Positions 33,725-42,381 of a stretch of DNA of 64,000 nucleotides are shown here, in pieces. Position 1 is the stretch's first letter. Each line of letters begins with the position of its first letter. Source of the stretch: JBGSMX01 sp963790405. GTDB taxonomy: Bacteria; Actinomycetota; Coriobacteriia; Anaerosomatales; JAGXFU01. The position numbers were made by a program, and so were the translations under genes. Location: contig CAWBOJ010000003.1 in assembly GCA_963790405.1 (NCBI GenBank), positions 62,001 to 126,000 of the forward strand, in the 5' to 3' direction. The notes under the pieces are model-generated. The model made no database searches and had not been told where the DNA came from. It saw nothing but the letters and a program-made list of their open reading frames with translations.

Positions 33725-36700
33725 CTACATCTCCTGGGCGTTCCAGTCCCACACGTCGGCCTTCACGCGCTCGTAGTTCGCGTCGAGTTCGGGCTGCATC
33801 AGCACGAGCGCGGCGATCCGGCGAACCATCTCGGTCACGTATCGCGCTTCCTCGGGCTTCAAGTCCCTGCCGAGCAGCGCCTTCTCCCGGTAGCTCAGCC
33901 ACTTCTTGATGACCTGATAGCCGCCGATGGTGTAGCGCCACACGTTCGCCGGCACGCACCGCCAATACGCGACATCGTTCAGGTACACGTCGAAACACGT
34001 CTTGCCGAGGAGCTCGATCGCCTGCGTCGGTCGTGAGCCCGCGAGCCTCGGCGGCTTCGGCGATGGCCGCGAGCTCGTCGGCGGTGTAGTCGCGCTCCTC
34101 GAGCTTGCCGGTCGAGGGCATGCAGATGCCGCCCTTGCCCGCGATGCCCCAGTGAGCGGTGACGGCGAGGTCGGTGGAGGGGTCGAGGGCAGCCGCCGAC
34201 CGGCAGCGGACGAGAGCCCGCCCGAAGCGGCCCCCGCGCGGCGGACACCGACAGGGGGTCGAGCAGCTCGGCGAGGCTGATCGCCGAAGCTTCGCCGACT
34301 CCAACGAGCGCTCCAGCGGTCGCGGGCAGCGGAATGCGCGGCCAGTCGTGCTGCGAGATGCTCCGGCACGTTCTCGCCGCACGTAGCTCGGCGCGTAGCC
34401 ATGACCAGCACAGTGCATGCATCAAATCACTGTCCGTGCCGCCGAGCCGCCAAGTGCAGTCGCGTACCGCTGCGCGCTGGTCGACAGGTTGTCGCTGCTC
34501 GTCCGAAGGAGTCAGCCGTCTGTCAACAGCTGACGGTGCTCCGGGACACATGCGTCGCAGTTCGATCGACAAGCGTGGTGATCAGCGAGAACCGTGCTGA
34601 CGTAGGGCGGTGGCATCGCCCTTGCGCGTCGCCTGGCGCGCGCGAGAACGAACCCGATCGATCGTCAAGCGTGCGTCGAGTACTCTGCGTCGCGTCTCGA
34701 TCGAGCAGCTTGGTCTCCGGCTCCCAGTACGAGCCAGCGAACGTCGAACGGCCGATAGGCGTACCGCACGATCTGGCTCATCGCACGAGCGCCGCGTCGA
34801 GCAGACGCCGTCTGGTCTCCAGCGGGTCGAATGCCTCGGCGCTCCGCACTGGCGCCAGCCGCTCGAGCGGGACATCGAGCGACGTCACTCGACGGCATCG
34901 AGGTAGACCCGCATCCGCTCCTGGCAAGAGCATCGCGGTCAATGTCGACCACGAAGCTCGTCGCGGCTCGTCGTTCACTCCCGAGGAACGATCGACGGCG
35001 AACGAGATCCCGAGACCGCGGCCAGCTCGAGGTAGTCCTCAGCATGCGAGACGGGCGGAATGGACAGTCCCAGTGGCGACATCGGCTCATCGATACGGCG
35101 TCGCGCTAGGCCGCACGCTTGCATCAGCCAATCGCGCGAGAGCCGTTCCGCTTGTCCGCCCCCCAGAAGTCGCGGTACCGAACGGCTTGTCGGATCGCGT
35201 GCGCACACGCGTCACCAAGCAGTCGCGATGGCGGTGCCCACCTGAATGCCCTCGCGATTCTGCTCTGTGGAGAAGATGCTCGGATCTGGCTCGCCGTCCG
35301 GCGTGAGCTTGCCGGTCTCTGTACTTGTCACCGTTGAGGTTGTCGATCGCAGATGCGTCGAACGCGTCGAGCAACCGCTCGCGCATGCCCGTGAACGAGA
35401 GGCCATCGAGCCACGAGTAGTTGCGAGATGAAGCAGACGACGCCACCGCCCGGTCGCTCGGCAATCTGGCGCTCGGCCATTCGAAAGAAGCGCACATAGA
35501 GGTCATTCAGGCCTTGACCTTGCGGCTTCGGCGCACAGCTCGGTCGTCCGGTACGCCTCGGAGAGCTCGCGTTCCTCGTCAACTCGCCATGCCCGCAAAC
35601 CCGTTGTACGGCGGGTTCCCGATCACCACGAGAATCTGCTCCTCGCGCTTGACGCGATCTGCGGCATCTCGTTCCTCGGCAAACTCGGGAAAGAGCAGTG
35701 TCGAGTGCATCTGGTCGGGGTGGACGCGCTTGTCCTTGGGCGGCGCGACGTTGCCGTCACCCCAGCCCGTGAGTGCGTTGGTGAGGTAGATGGCCGCGCG
35801 CTCGTCCGCATCGCGAAGCGGCACGCCAAGCTCGGCGAGCAGAATCCCCATCTGCAGGTGCGCCACGACGAATGGAGCCGGCATGATCTCGAAGCCGATG
35901 ACGCGCTCCATCGCGGCGCGCTTCACGTCTTGGCGGGTGAGCGCGTCGGCACCCTTCGCCTGCAATGTCTCGTCGATCTTGCGAAGCACCTCGACCAGAT
36001 ACGCCCCCGTGCCGCAGCAGGGATCGAGCACCACGACGCTCGGATCGGCCAGCCCGTCTTCGATGCCGAGTTCCTCGCGAAGCGCCCAGTCCACGCGCGC
36101 GACCATGTACTTCACGACCTCGTCGGGCGTGTACCAAACGCCGAGCTCCTTGCGCAGCTGCGGATCGAACGCCTCGAGGAACGGCTCGTAGAAGTACTGC
36201 ACCGCGTGGTCCTCGCGGAACCGCTCGAAGAACGACACGCGATCGACGCGCCACAGGACCTCCTCGGCCCACTCGAGCACCTCGGAGACGCCAAGCTGAC
36301 CGAGCTGCCGGACATCGGCGAACTGGCGGAAGAGCTCGTAGACCATGGGCACGTGCAACGTGGCCGTCGCGGTCTCCCACTGGAAGCGGTCTCGCCAGTC
36401 GATTGCCTGCGTGTGCTCGCGCTCCCGGGCCCACAACACCCAGCTCGCAAACATGCCGTAGAAGAGCGTCTGCACCAGGGTCGAGCGGAAGAAGTGGTCG
36501 CCCTTCTCGCCTTCGAACTTGAGGCCGAGCGACTCTTCAAGCTGGCTGCGTAGGGCGTCGAGAGCGGGCAGCTCGTGCTTCTGCTCCAGGCGCAGGCGCG
36601 CTGTGCGCGCGTAGCTCGCGAGGAACCATGCGACGTCTTTGGGGTCGGCGAGCGGCGCGTTGTGGAGCAGCACACGCCGCAGGAACTCGGTGAGACCCTC

Positions 36701-37205
36701 GCCGGCGTCCTTCGCGAACGTCTGCGGGTGCTGGGTCTTGCGCCCAGAAGCCGTCCTCCGTCTTCGAGAGACGTAGGGATTCGAGCGTGCGGACTCCGTT
36801 GCCATCGGCCGCGCGCCCTACAAGCGCGAAGTCGCGCAGGTTCGTCACGAGGACCAGGCCGTAGCGGTCAATGTAGCGCGCGACCTGCTCGGACTCGGCG
36901 ATCTTGAGTACGTCGTCGCCGGTGCCTTTGACCTCGATTGCACCGCGCGCGGGAAGCTGTCCGGAGAGCGGATCCTCGGCAGCTTCAAGCGCCTTGAACT
37001 GCTGCTGCGTGAACAGCCCGCCGTCGGGATTGCCCGAGCCAGTGTTCTGGAGCTGCATGAACGCGCGAACCTTGGGCTTGAGGTGCTTGCCGACTTCGCT
37101 GAGCAGCGTCTCGAGCGGGCCGTAGTAGCTGACTTCCGCTACCGCAGCGCCGGAGTTGTGGATGTCGCGCAACTGCGAGAAATAATGCTCGACCGGATCG
37201 TGCAC
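33725..37205 (-). pseudogene. Single-chain restriction-modification enzyme (nuclease-methylase-type ISP specificity), many frameshifts
   Basis: GTG start after GAGGGGGGCAC. Order along the gene: N-terminal PD-ExK-like nuclease region (NTGSGNPDGGLF, then GAIEVKG), helical linker, N6-adenine methylase with motif I LDPCCGTGAYLVEV and motif IV VVIGNPPYNGFAG, and a C-terminal type ISP-like specificity domain (YVRFFRMAERQIAE, NYSWLDGLSFTGMRERLLDAF, AYWRCVPANVWRYTIGGYQV). The domains lie in many different frames, especially 33.9-35.6 kb, with at least ten indels. The repaired length would be about 1150 residues, similar to Type IIG/ISP-like enzymes without a helicase. It may be decayed or misread. 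Confidence 0.75.
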
Positions 37206-37261
37206 GTGCCCCCCTCGCCAACCGAGTTCATCGGCGCGTTAAGGATAGCAGGTGGGAAGTG

Positions 37262-37447
37262 TCAGAGGTCGAACGTCAGCTCGTGCCGAGCGGCTTCGAT
37301 GTCCGCAGCGAAGTCGGTCGCTTCTTCAGGGGACAATCGGGGAATCGAGCGCAGCAATCGGGGCAGGTCCGCGAGGCGCGTTGCCTCGACCGGCGGTCCG
37401 AGTTTCGCAACGCCAACGGCTTTCGTCACTTTGGTCTTGTCCCACAT
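37262..37447 (-). CDS. Small antitoxin-like protein
   Basis: 61 residues, MWDKTKVTKAVGVAKLG, then RLADLPRLLRSIPRLSPEEATDFAADIEAARHEL. The end matches the pattern of short antitoxin-like proteins that usually precede PIN-type toxins, with LSPEEAxxFAxDIE. No toxin gene follows; the next gene downstream is the restriction-modification gene. It may be an orphan or a solo antitoxin. Confidence 0.4.
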   Translation of the reverse strand: MWDKTKVTKAVGVAKLGPPVEATRLADLPRLLRSIPRLSPEEATDFAADIEAARHELTFDL

Positions 37448-37507
37448 GCTAGCCCCCAACCTAACGACCGAGTTCCATGATACTGCGTCTTGCTGGTGCG
37501 TCTAACA

Positions 37508-38377
37508 TCACACCGCGCTCCGCCACATCCTCGCGCCGAGCCACGTCGACGCCACCGCAACTGCGGCGAAAATCCCGAGCGGCACCCACTCGACAACGCC
37601 CTCGACCGACGCGGCCACAAGCAGCATCGCGCAGATGGCGGCTGCCATGGTCGCACCCTTGACCGCGAGCACGGTCGCGAGCAAGTAGCCCCACGGGCGC
37701 TTGCGCAGCAGCATCAATCCGGTCGCCAACGCGATTGGCACGATGAGCCCCAGATCGAACACCTGCACCGTCAATGTGAGCTGACCAAGCAGACTCGCGC
37801 CTTCGAGATCACCAGATAGTCCCGTCGCGATCCGCTGCGACCACATCCCGATCAGCAACAGCGCAATCAGAAAACTGAACACGGCCATACCCTTGCGCGG
37901 GAAGCGCTCGGTGAACTGCGAAGGCAACTCGGCAATCTCGATGGTGGAGACGACCCACACGATAGCCGCCGCGCTGAGCGGGAAGATCACGATGAACAGC
38001 GGAAGGAGCGGGCCGAGCGCCCAAGACGTCGCGTACATGAAGTACTGGTAGAAGAAGTACGACAGTATGCCGAGCGCGAACAGCCGTCCGCCGAGCGAGC
38101 CGCGTAGCACGAACACTGCGGCAACAAGCAACGCCGGCACCGCGAACAGCAGCGTGACGTAGTCCCAGCCCACTCCCTCGGCCACGATCCGCTCGGCGTT
38201 GTACGCATACACGCCGTCGGTGACGATCTCGTAGGTCTCGCCGCGCACGCTGGTGACGGTCTCGGCCGCACCGTCCCCGCGCATGAACACGCCTGCACCG
38301 GACGCAACTCCTGCGAGCAGCGCGATGACGAGGCACAACACCGCGATGCGCTTGTAGCTCCGATTGCTCGTGCTCAT
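37508..38377 (-). CDS. Multi-pass membrane protein of TetR-flavodoxin operon
   Basis: 289 residues from MSTSNRSYKRIAV; ATG overlaps the flavodoxin stop (ATGA). About seven or eight transmembrane helices: IAVLCLVIALLAGVASGAGVF, then LLFAVPALLVAAVFVL, LGPLLPLFIVIFPLSAAAIV and others. An outside loop (RGDGAAETVTSVRGETYEIV) follows the first helix. The family is not recognised. The operon setting with a flavodoxin suggests a redox or stress role. Confidence 0.7.
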   Translation of the reverse strand: MSTSNRSYKRIAVLCLVIALLAGVASGAGVFMRGDGAAETVTSVRGETYEIVTDGVYAYNAERIVAEGVGWDYVTLLFAVPALLVAAVFVLRGSLGGRLFALGILSYFFYQYFMYATSWALGPLLPLFIVIFPLSAAAIVWVVSTIEIAELPSQFTERFPRKGMAVFSFLIALLLIGMWSQRIATGLSGDLEGASLLGQLTLTVQVFDLGLIVPIALATGLMLLRKRPWGYLLATVLAVKGATMAAAICAMLLVAASVEGVVEWVPLGIFAAVAVASTWLGARMWRSAV

Positions 38378-38882
38378 GACACTCCCAGCTTCCCGGAGAC
38401 GCCGCGCGTCCACTCGGCAACCGCATCGTAGTCGCGGAAGTCGCCCTGTGGCGCCTTCATCGCCTTCATGATGAGCCTCTCGGGCAGGCTGAACGTCTTC
38501 GGATCGTTCATTCCGGCGAACAGGCCAATGTCGAGCGGCTCAACACCTGTCTCGGCAATCAACGGATCCGTGAATTCGCGCGCCTCGTCGACCTTCGGAG
38601 GATCGTCCGCCATCGAGAGGCCAACTGTGAAGAACGCAGTCGGCTTGGATTTGAGCGTGTCGGCGTTTGCGGTGACCCACTCCTTGACCTTGCCGTGCCA
38701 GTTGCCTCGCACGCACGCCGCTGCCCACGACGAACGCGTCGTAGTCGGCCGCGGCAGGCTTGTCGCCCGGCCGGCTTGACGTCGACCGTCGCGCCCGCCT
38801 CGGCCAGCGTCTTGCCGATCTGCTCGGCGATCCCCGCCGTGCAACCGGTCTTCGTCCCGTATACGACCAGTACCTTGCTCAT
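38374..38882 (-). CDS. Flavodoxin-domain protein (two frameshifts)
   Basis: The start MSKVLVVYGTKTGCTAGIAEQIG is the FMN phosphate loop (TKTGCTAGIA). Extra bases near 38766 (GGG run) and near 38712 break the frame; joined, it continues DYDAFVVGSGVRAGNWHGKV and TAFFTVGLSMADDPPKV to SGKLGVS. About 168 residues, like HemG-type or stand-alone flavodoxin-domain proteins. It carries electrons or acts on quinones or porphyrinogens. Its start overlaps the tetR stop by four bases. Confidence 0.85.
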
Positions 38883-39487
38883 CGCTCCCCCTCCTTCGCG
38901 GCAGCACCCGACCAGAACACGTCGAATAGCTGCTCTATCCCTGTGTCTGTCGCGATGTCGGCGGGCAGCTCGCCCACGCCCATCACCATCCGATACATCA
39001 CGTAGCTCGATGTCAGGCCGAAGAACGCCTCAGCCATCACACGCGAGTCGATGTCGCTGCGCAGCTCGCCGGCGGCCTGGTGCTCGGCCATGTACTCGGC
39101 CAGACCCCCAAGGTTGGACGGGATGGCCTCGCCGATAAGCTCGCCGACCTCGGAGACCGAGCGCGCATCGAAGGCGAGACGAATCGCGAGTCCACCGCTC
39201 TCGACGGCGCTGCGGATTTCCATGCGTGCCAGGCGTAGCAACGTCTCACGCACAGACTCGGAGTCCGGCGCCGCAGCGACCGCGTTGCCCGCCTGCTGGT
39301 CAGCCATGTACTCTCCCAGCGCACGCAGGATGCCCTGCTTGTTGCCGAAGCGCCGGAAGAGCGTGACCTCGTTCACGCCAGCCGCCTCGGCGATTGCGCG
39401 GGTCGACGTAGCCGAGTAGCCGTGCATGGCGAACAGCTCGGCTGCGGCCTCAAGGATCCGGGCCTCGGTGTCAGATGTCGGCGCCAT
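38879..39487 (-). CDS. TetR/AcrR-family transcriptional regulator
   Basis: 202 residues. The N-terminal helix-turn-helix is canonical: ARILEAAAELFAMHGYSATSTRAIAEAAGVNEVTLFRRFGNKQGIL. The rest is the helical ligand-binding domain. It heads an operon with flavodoxin and a membrane protein. A perfect promoter with two operator-like repeats lies immediately upstream, so self-repression is likely. Ligand unknown. Confidence 0.94.
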   Translation of the reverse strand: MAPTSDTEARILEAAAELFAMHGYSATSTRAIAEAAGVNEVTLFRRFGNKQGILRALGEYMADQQAGNAVAAAPDSESVRETLLRLARMEIRSAVESGGLAIRLAFDARSVSEVGELIGEAIPSNLGGLAEYMAEHQAAGELRSDIDSRVMAEAFFGLTSSYVMYRMVMGVGELPADIATDTGIEQLFDVFWSGAAAKEGER

Positions 39488-39515
39488 GGTTCGTGCTCCC
39501 TTGAACGGTCGTGTT

Positions 39516-39572
39516 GTAAGTGCTTGCTTGCATCATATTGGGCATCTGGCGACGTGTCAAGTAAGTACTTGC
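39516..39572 (-). promoter_or_regulatory. tetR promoter with twin operator repeats
   Basis: On the minus strand TTGACA (39555-39560) and TATGAT (39532-39537) form a near-consensus promoter with a 17-bp spacer. The 12-mer GTAAGTRCTTGC occurs at 39516-39527 and 39561-39572, exactly 45 bp apart, flanking the promoter. Its core AAGTACTT is palindromic. The rest of 39573-39827 is the leader of the selenoperoxiredoxin; I see no gene in it. Confidence 0.75.
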
Positions 39573-39827
39573 ATGCGCCCCTAAGGAGGACCCGCTCCGT
39601 TCGCCTCACGCGTCTTGGCAAGGACGATTTCGCCAACTCGCGCGCAAGAACTCAGCCTCGTTCGGGAATGAACTTACTCGGCACGTACAAACGAGATATG
39701 GGGGTGATCATGCATGGCTGACAAGGCAATCGGGTGTGCTCGGCCGACCGGGTCGGTGGTCGGAGAGAAGCCGCCCGAGAAGACCGCAGCAGACAGCGCG
39801 TCGGAACCGAAGGAGGAGGGTCGTCAG

Positions 39828-40436
39828 ATGAGCAAGATCATGGTGGGACGTAAGGCCCCGGATTTCGCAGCACCGGCCTATCACAAGGGCGAGTTCAAGG
39901 AAGTGAAGCTCTCGGACTACCTGGGCAAGTGGGTAGTACTGTGCTTCTACCCAGGCGACTTCACCTTCGTTTGACCGACCGAGCTGTCGGCGGTCGCCGC
40001 AAAGTTCGGAGAGTTCCAGGCGCTGGGCGCTGAGGTTCTCTCGGTTAGCGTGGACACGCAGTTCGTCCACAAGATGTGGGACGAGACCGAGCTCTCGAAA
40101 ATGGTCGATGGCGGTATCCCCTTCCCGATGATCTCGGACGCTGCGGGACATCTGGGAACGGCGTTCGGTGTCTATGACGACGAAGCCGGCGTGGACGTGC
40201 GCGGACGCTTCATCATCGACCCGGACGGAATCGTGCAGGGCATGGAGGTGCTGACGCCTCCGGTCGGTCGCAAGGTGGAGGAATCGACTGAGACAGATCC
40301 AGGCGTTCCAGCACGTGCGCGAGACCAAGGTGCCGAGGTCACGCCGTCGGGCTGGGAGCCCGGCAAGAAGATCCTCAAGCCCGGTCCGGACCTGGTCGGT
40401 CACGTGTGGGAGGTTTGGAAGCCCGGCGACGAGTAG
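39828..40436 (+). CDS. prxU: Selenocysteine-containing peroxiredoxin (in-frame UGA)
   Basis: AhpC/Prx-like protein of about 202 residues. The start MSKIMVGRKAPDFAAPAYHK follows AAGGAGGAGGG. TGA at 39972-39974 falls exactly where the peroxidatic Cys is expected (GDFTFV-U-PTELSAV, residue 49), and the Prx fold continues in the same frame (LSVSVDTQFVHKMWDETE, GTAFGVYDDEAGVDVRGRFIID). Two compensating indels near 40286 and 40332 garble about 15 residues; the neighbouring frame gives LRQIQAFQHVRETK. The usual resolving Cys is Thr in AEVTPSGW. It should reduce peroxides using a selenol. Confidence 0.88.
39975..39990 (+). promoter_or_regulatory. Candidate SECIS hairpin downstream of the Sec codon
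   Basis: Directly after the TGA, CCGAC pairs with GTCGG around a six-base loop (CGAGCT), and outer bases can extend the stem toward GGTC at 39992-39995. Bacterial SECIS elements are hairpins just 3' of the UGA, read by SelB. The fold is close to the UGA, and its match to a specific SelB was not tested. Confidence 0.45.
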
Positions 40437-40455
40437 CGGGGCTACGCGCCTAATC

Positions 40456-40494
40456 GAGCGAGGGCGAGCGCATATCCGCAGCTCGTCCTCGCTC
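40456..40494 (+). terminator. Terminator after the selenoperoxiredoxin gene
   Basis: GAGCGAGGGCGAGC pairs with GCTCGTCCTCGCTC over 14 pairs with one G-T, around an 11-base loop, and TTTCGC follows. It starts 19 bases after the prxU stop. Confidence 0.7.
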
Positions 40495-40600
40495 TTTCGC
40501 GCCATCGTCGTCCGTCACCGAGCCGTAACTTGCGCCCGCTTCTCGGCGCACCCACGAGGTGTATGGTTGTGAGCCTCGTCCCTCTGGCAGATTGTGGCTC

Positions 40601-42247
40601 ATGACCGCTATTAGAGAAGCCTGGAGCGCGGGCCTGCTTCGTCGTGACAACTGGGCTCGCAACATCGCCGCCGGCGTGGTCGTCGGCGTCGTATCGATAC
40701 CCCTGTCGATGGCGTTCGCCATCGCATCCGGCGTTAAGCCGGAACAGGGCCTCTACACCGCAATAGTGGCCGCCATCGCGGTCTCCCTGTTCGGCGGGAC
40801 GCGCGTGCAGATCGCCGGACCCACGGGAGCTTTCGCGGTCCTGCTCTTCGGCATCGTGGCCGACCACGGCGTCGCCGGTCTGCAAGTCGCGACCATCATG
40901 GCCGGAGCAATGCTGCTGCTGTTCGGCATCACCAAGCTCGGCGCGGTGATCCGCTTCATCCCCGAGCCGGTGATTCTCGGCTTCACGGCAGGCGTGGCGG
41001 TGCTCATCTGGATCGGCCAATGGGAGAGCTTCTTCGGCCTGCCCAAGATATCTGCCGAGCACTTCCACATGAAGCTGCTCGGCCTATTCGAAGCGCTCCC
41101 ACATCTGCATCCGGCGACAGCCTTGCTGGGGTTGGCGAGCATCGTGGTGATCGTCGCGTGGCCCAAGCTGCCCGTCGTGGGCAAGCTGCCCAGCCCACTT
41201 GTGGCGCTTGTAGCCGCAACGGTCGTGCAAACGGTCTTCAAGATCGACGGCGTCGCAACCATCGGCTCGGCGTTCGGCGGCATCCCCACCGGCTTGCCGA
41301 GCTTAGCCCTGCCGATCGTCCCGCTCGGCACCGTACTCGAACTCATCCAGCCAGCGTTCGCGATCGCTTTGCTGGGCTCGGTGGAGTCGCTCCTCTCGGC
41401 AACCGTCGTAGACGGCATGACCTCAACGCGACACAACTCCAACCAAGAGCTTATCGGCCAAGGTCTCGGCAACATCGCCTCCGCGCTATTCGGGGGCTTC
41501 GCGGCAACCGGCGCCATCGCTCGCACGGCCACCAACGTTCGCCACGGCGGCAACAGTCCTATCGCGGGCATCGTCAGCTCGCTCACTCTGGTGCTGGTGC
41601 TCGTCGCCCTCGCACCGCTGGCGTACGACATCCCGCTGGCAGCGCTCGCGGCGATCCTGTTCGTGGTGGCGTACAACATGAGCGAGATCGGTCGCGTTGT
41701 ACGCACGGCGCGTCGTGCACCACGCGCGGACGTCGGCATCATGTTCATCACGATGGGCCTCACCGTCTTCGCCGATCTCACGTTGGCAGTGAACATCGGA
41801 GTGATCCTCGCGATGCTGAACTTCATGCGGCGCATGTCTGGCTCGGTCGAGGTGCGATCCCTCGAGGCCGCGGAGATCGCCGAGCAGATGCCCCGCGAGT
41901 GCGGTGTGCTGGTCCCCGACGGGGTGCTCGTTTACACGATCGACGGGCCGTTCTTCTTCGGTGCCATCCAGCAGTTCGAAGCCGCACTCGAACACACGCA
42001 CACGGAGCCCGCGGCCATCGTCATCAGCCTCAAGCGTGTACCCTTCATCGATCTGACCGGGCTGCTCGCCCTCAAAGAGGTCGTGGAGAAGTTCGGCAAG
42101 CGCGATGTGACCGTCATGCTGTGCTGCGCCAACGAGCTTGTCGCGGGCAAGATCGCGCGAGCCGGATTCGCCGAGGAGCTGTCCGTTTCCTCCTCGGCGT
42201 CGCTTCCCGAAGCACTCGAAACGCTCGTGCCGCCGACCGCGGCGTAG
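40601..42247 (+). CDS. SulP-family anion transporter with STAS domain
   Basis: 548 residues from MTAIREAWSAGLLRRDNW. About 12-14 transmembrane helices cover 1-425, with the SulP features AGVVVGVVSIPLSMAFAIASG, QIAGPTGAFAVLL and SLLSATVVDGMTSTRHNSNQELIGQGLGN, and the late motif GGFAATGAIARTATNVRHGG. A C-terminal STAS domain follows (VYTIDGPFFFGAIQQFE, RVPFIDLTGLLALKEVV). It carries sulfate, bicarbonate or another anion. It appears to be transcribed alone. Confidence 0.93.
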   Translation: MTAIREAWSAGLLRRDNWARNIAAGVVVGVVSIPLSMAFAIASGVKPEQGLYTAIVAAIAVSLFGGTRVQIAGPTGAFAVLLFGIVADHGVAGLQVATIMAGAMLLLFGITKLGAVIRFIPEPVILGFTAGVAVLIWIGQWESFFGLPKISAEHFHMKLLGLFEALPHLHPATALLGLASIVVIVAWPKLPVVGKLPSPLVALVAATVVQTVFKIDGVATIGSAFGGIPTGLPSLALPIVPLGTVLELIQPAFAIALLGSVESLLSATVVDGMTSTRHNSNQELIGQGLGNIASALFGGFAATGAIARTATNVRHGGNSPIAGIVSSLTLVLVLVALAPLAYDIPLAALAAILFVVAYNMSEIGRVVRTARRAPRADVGIMFITMGLTVFADLTLAVNIGVILAMLNFMRRMSGSVEVRSLEAAEIAEQMPRECGVLVPDGVLVYTIDGPFFFGAIQQFEAALEHTHTEPAAIVISLKRVPFIDLTGLLALKEVVEKFGKRDVTVMLCCANELVAGKIARAGFAEELSVSSSASLPEALETLVPPTAA

Positions 42248-42381
42248 CCCGTCGCCCAAAGAGACTTCGATTGTTCTCTGCGAGGTATCGACTCCGCTGC
42301 CCCAAAAGGGGTATTGATAGTGAGGCAATCCGATACCTGGATCCGTTCACCGGGGCGCAAGACACGACCTGAGGGGGTCAC

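Noticed and set aside
41020..42372. 450-codon open frame inside the SulP gene
   Set aside because: Same-strand shadow frame of a clearly conserved transporter; extremely Arg-rich.
42248..42381. Riboswitch upstream of the surface protein gene
   Set aside because: No conserved c-di-GMP or other riboswitch core was recognisable.
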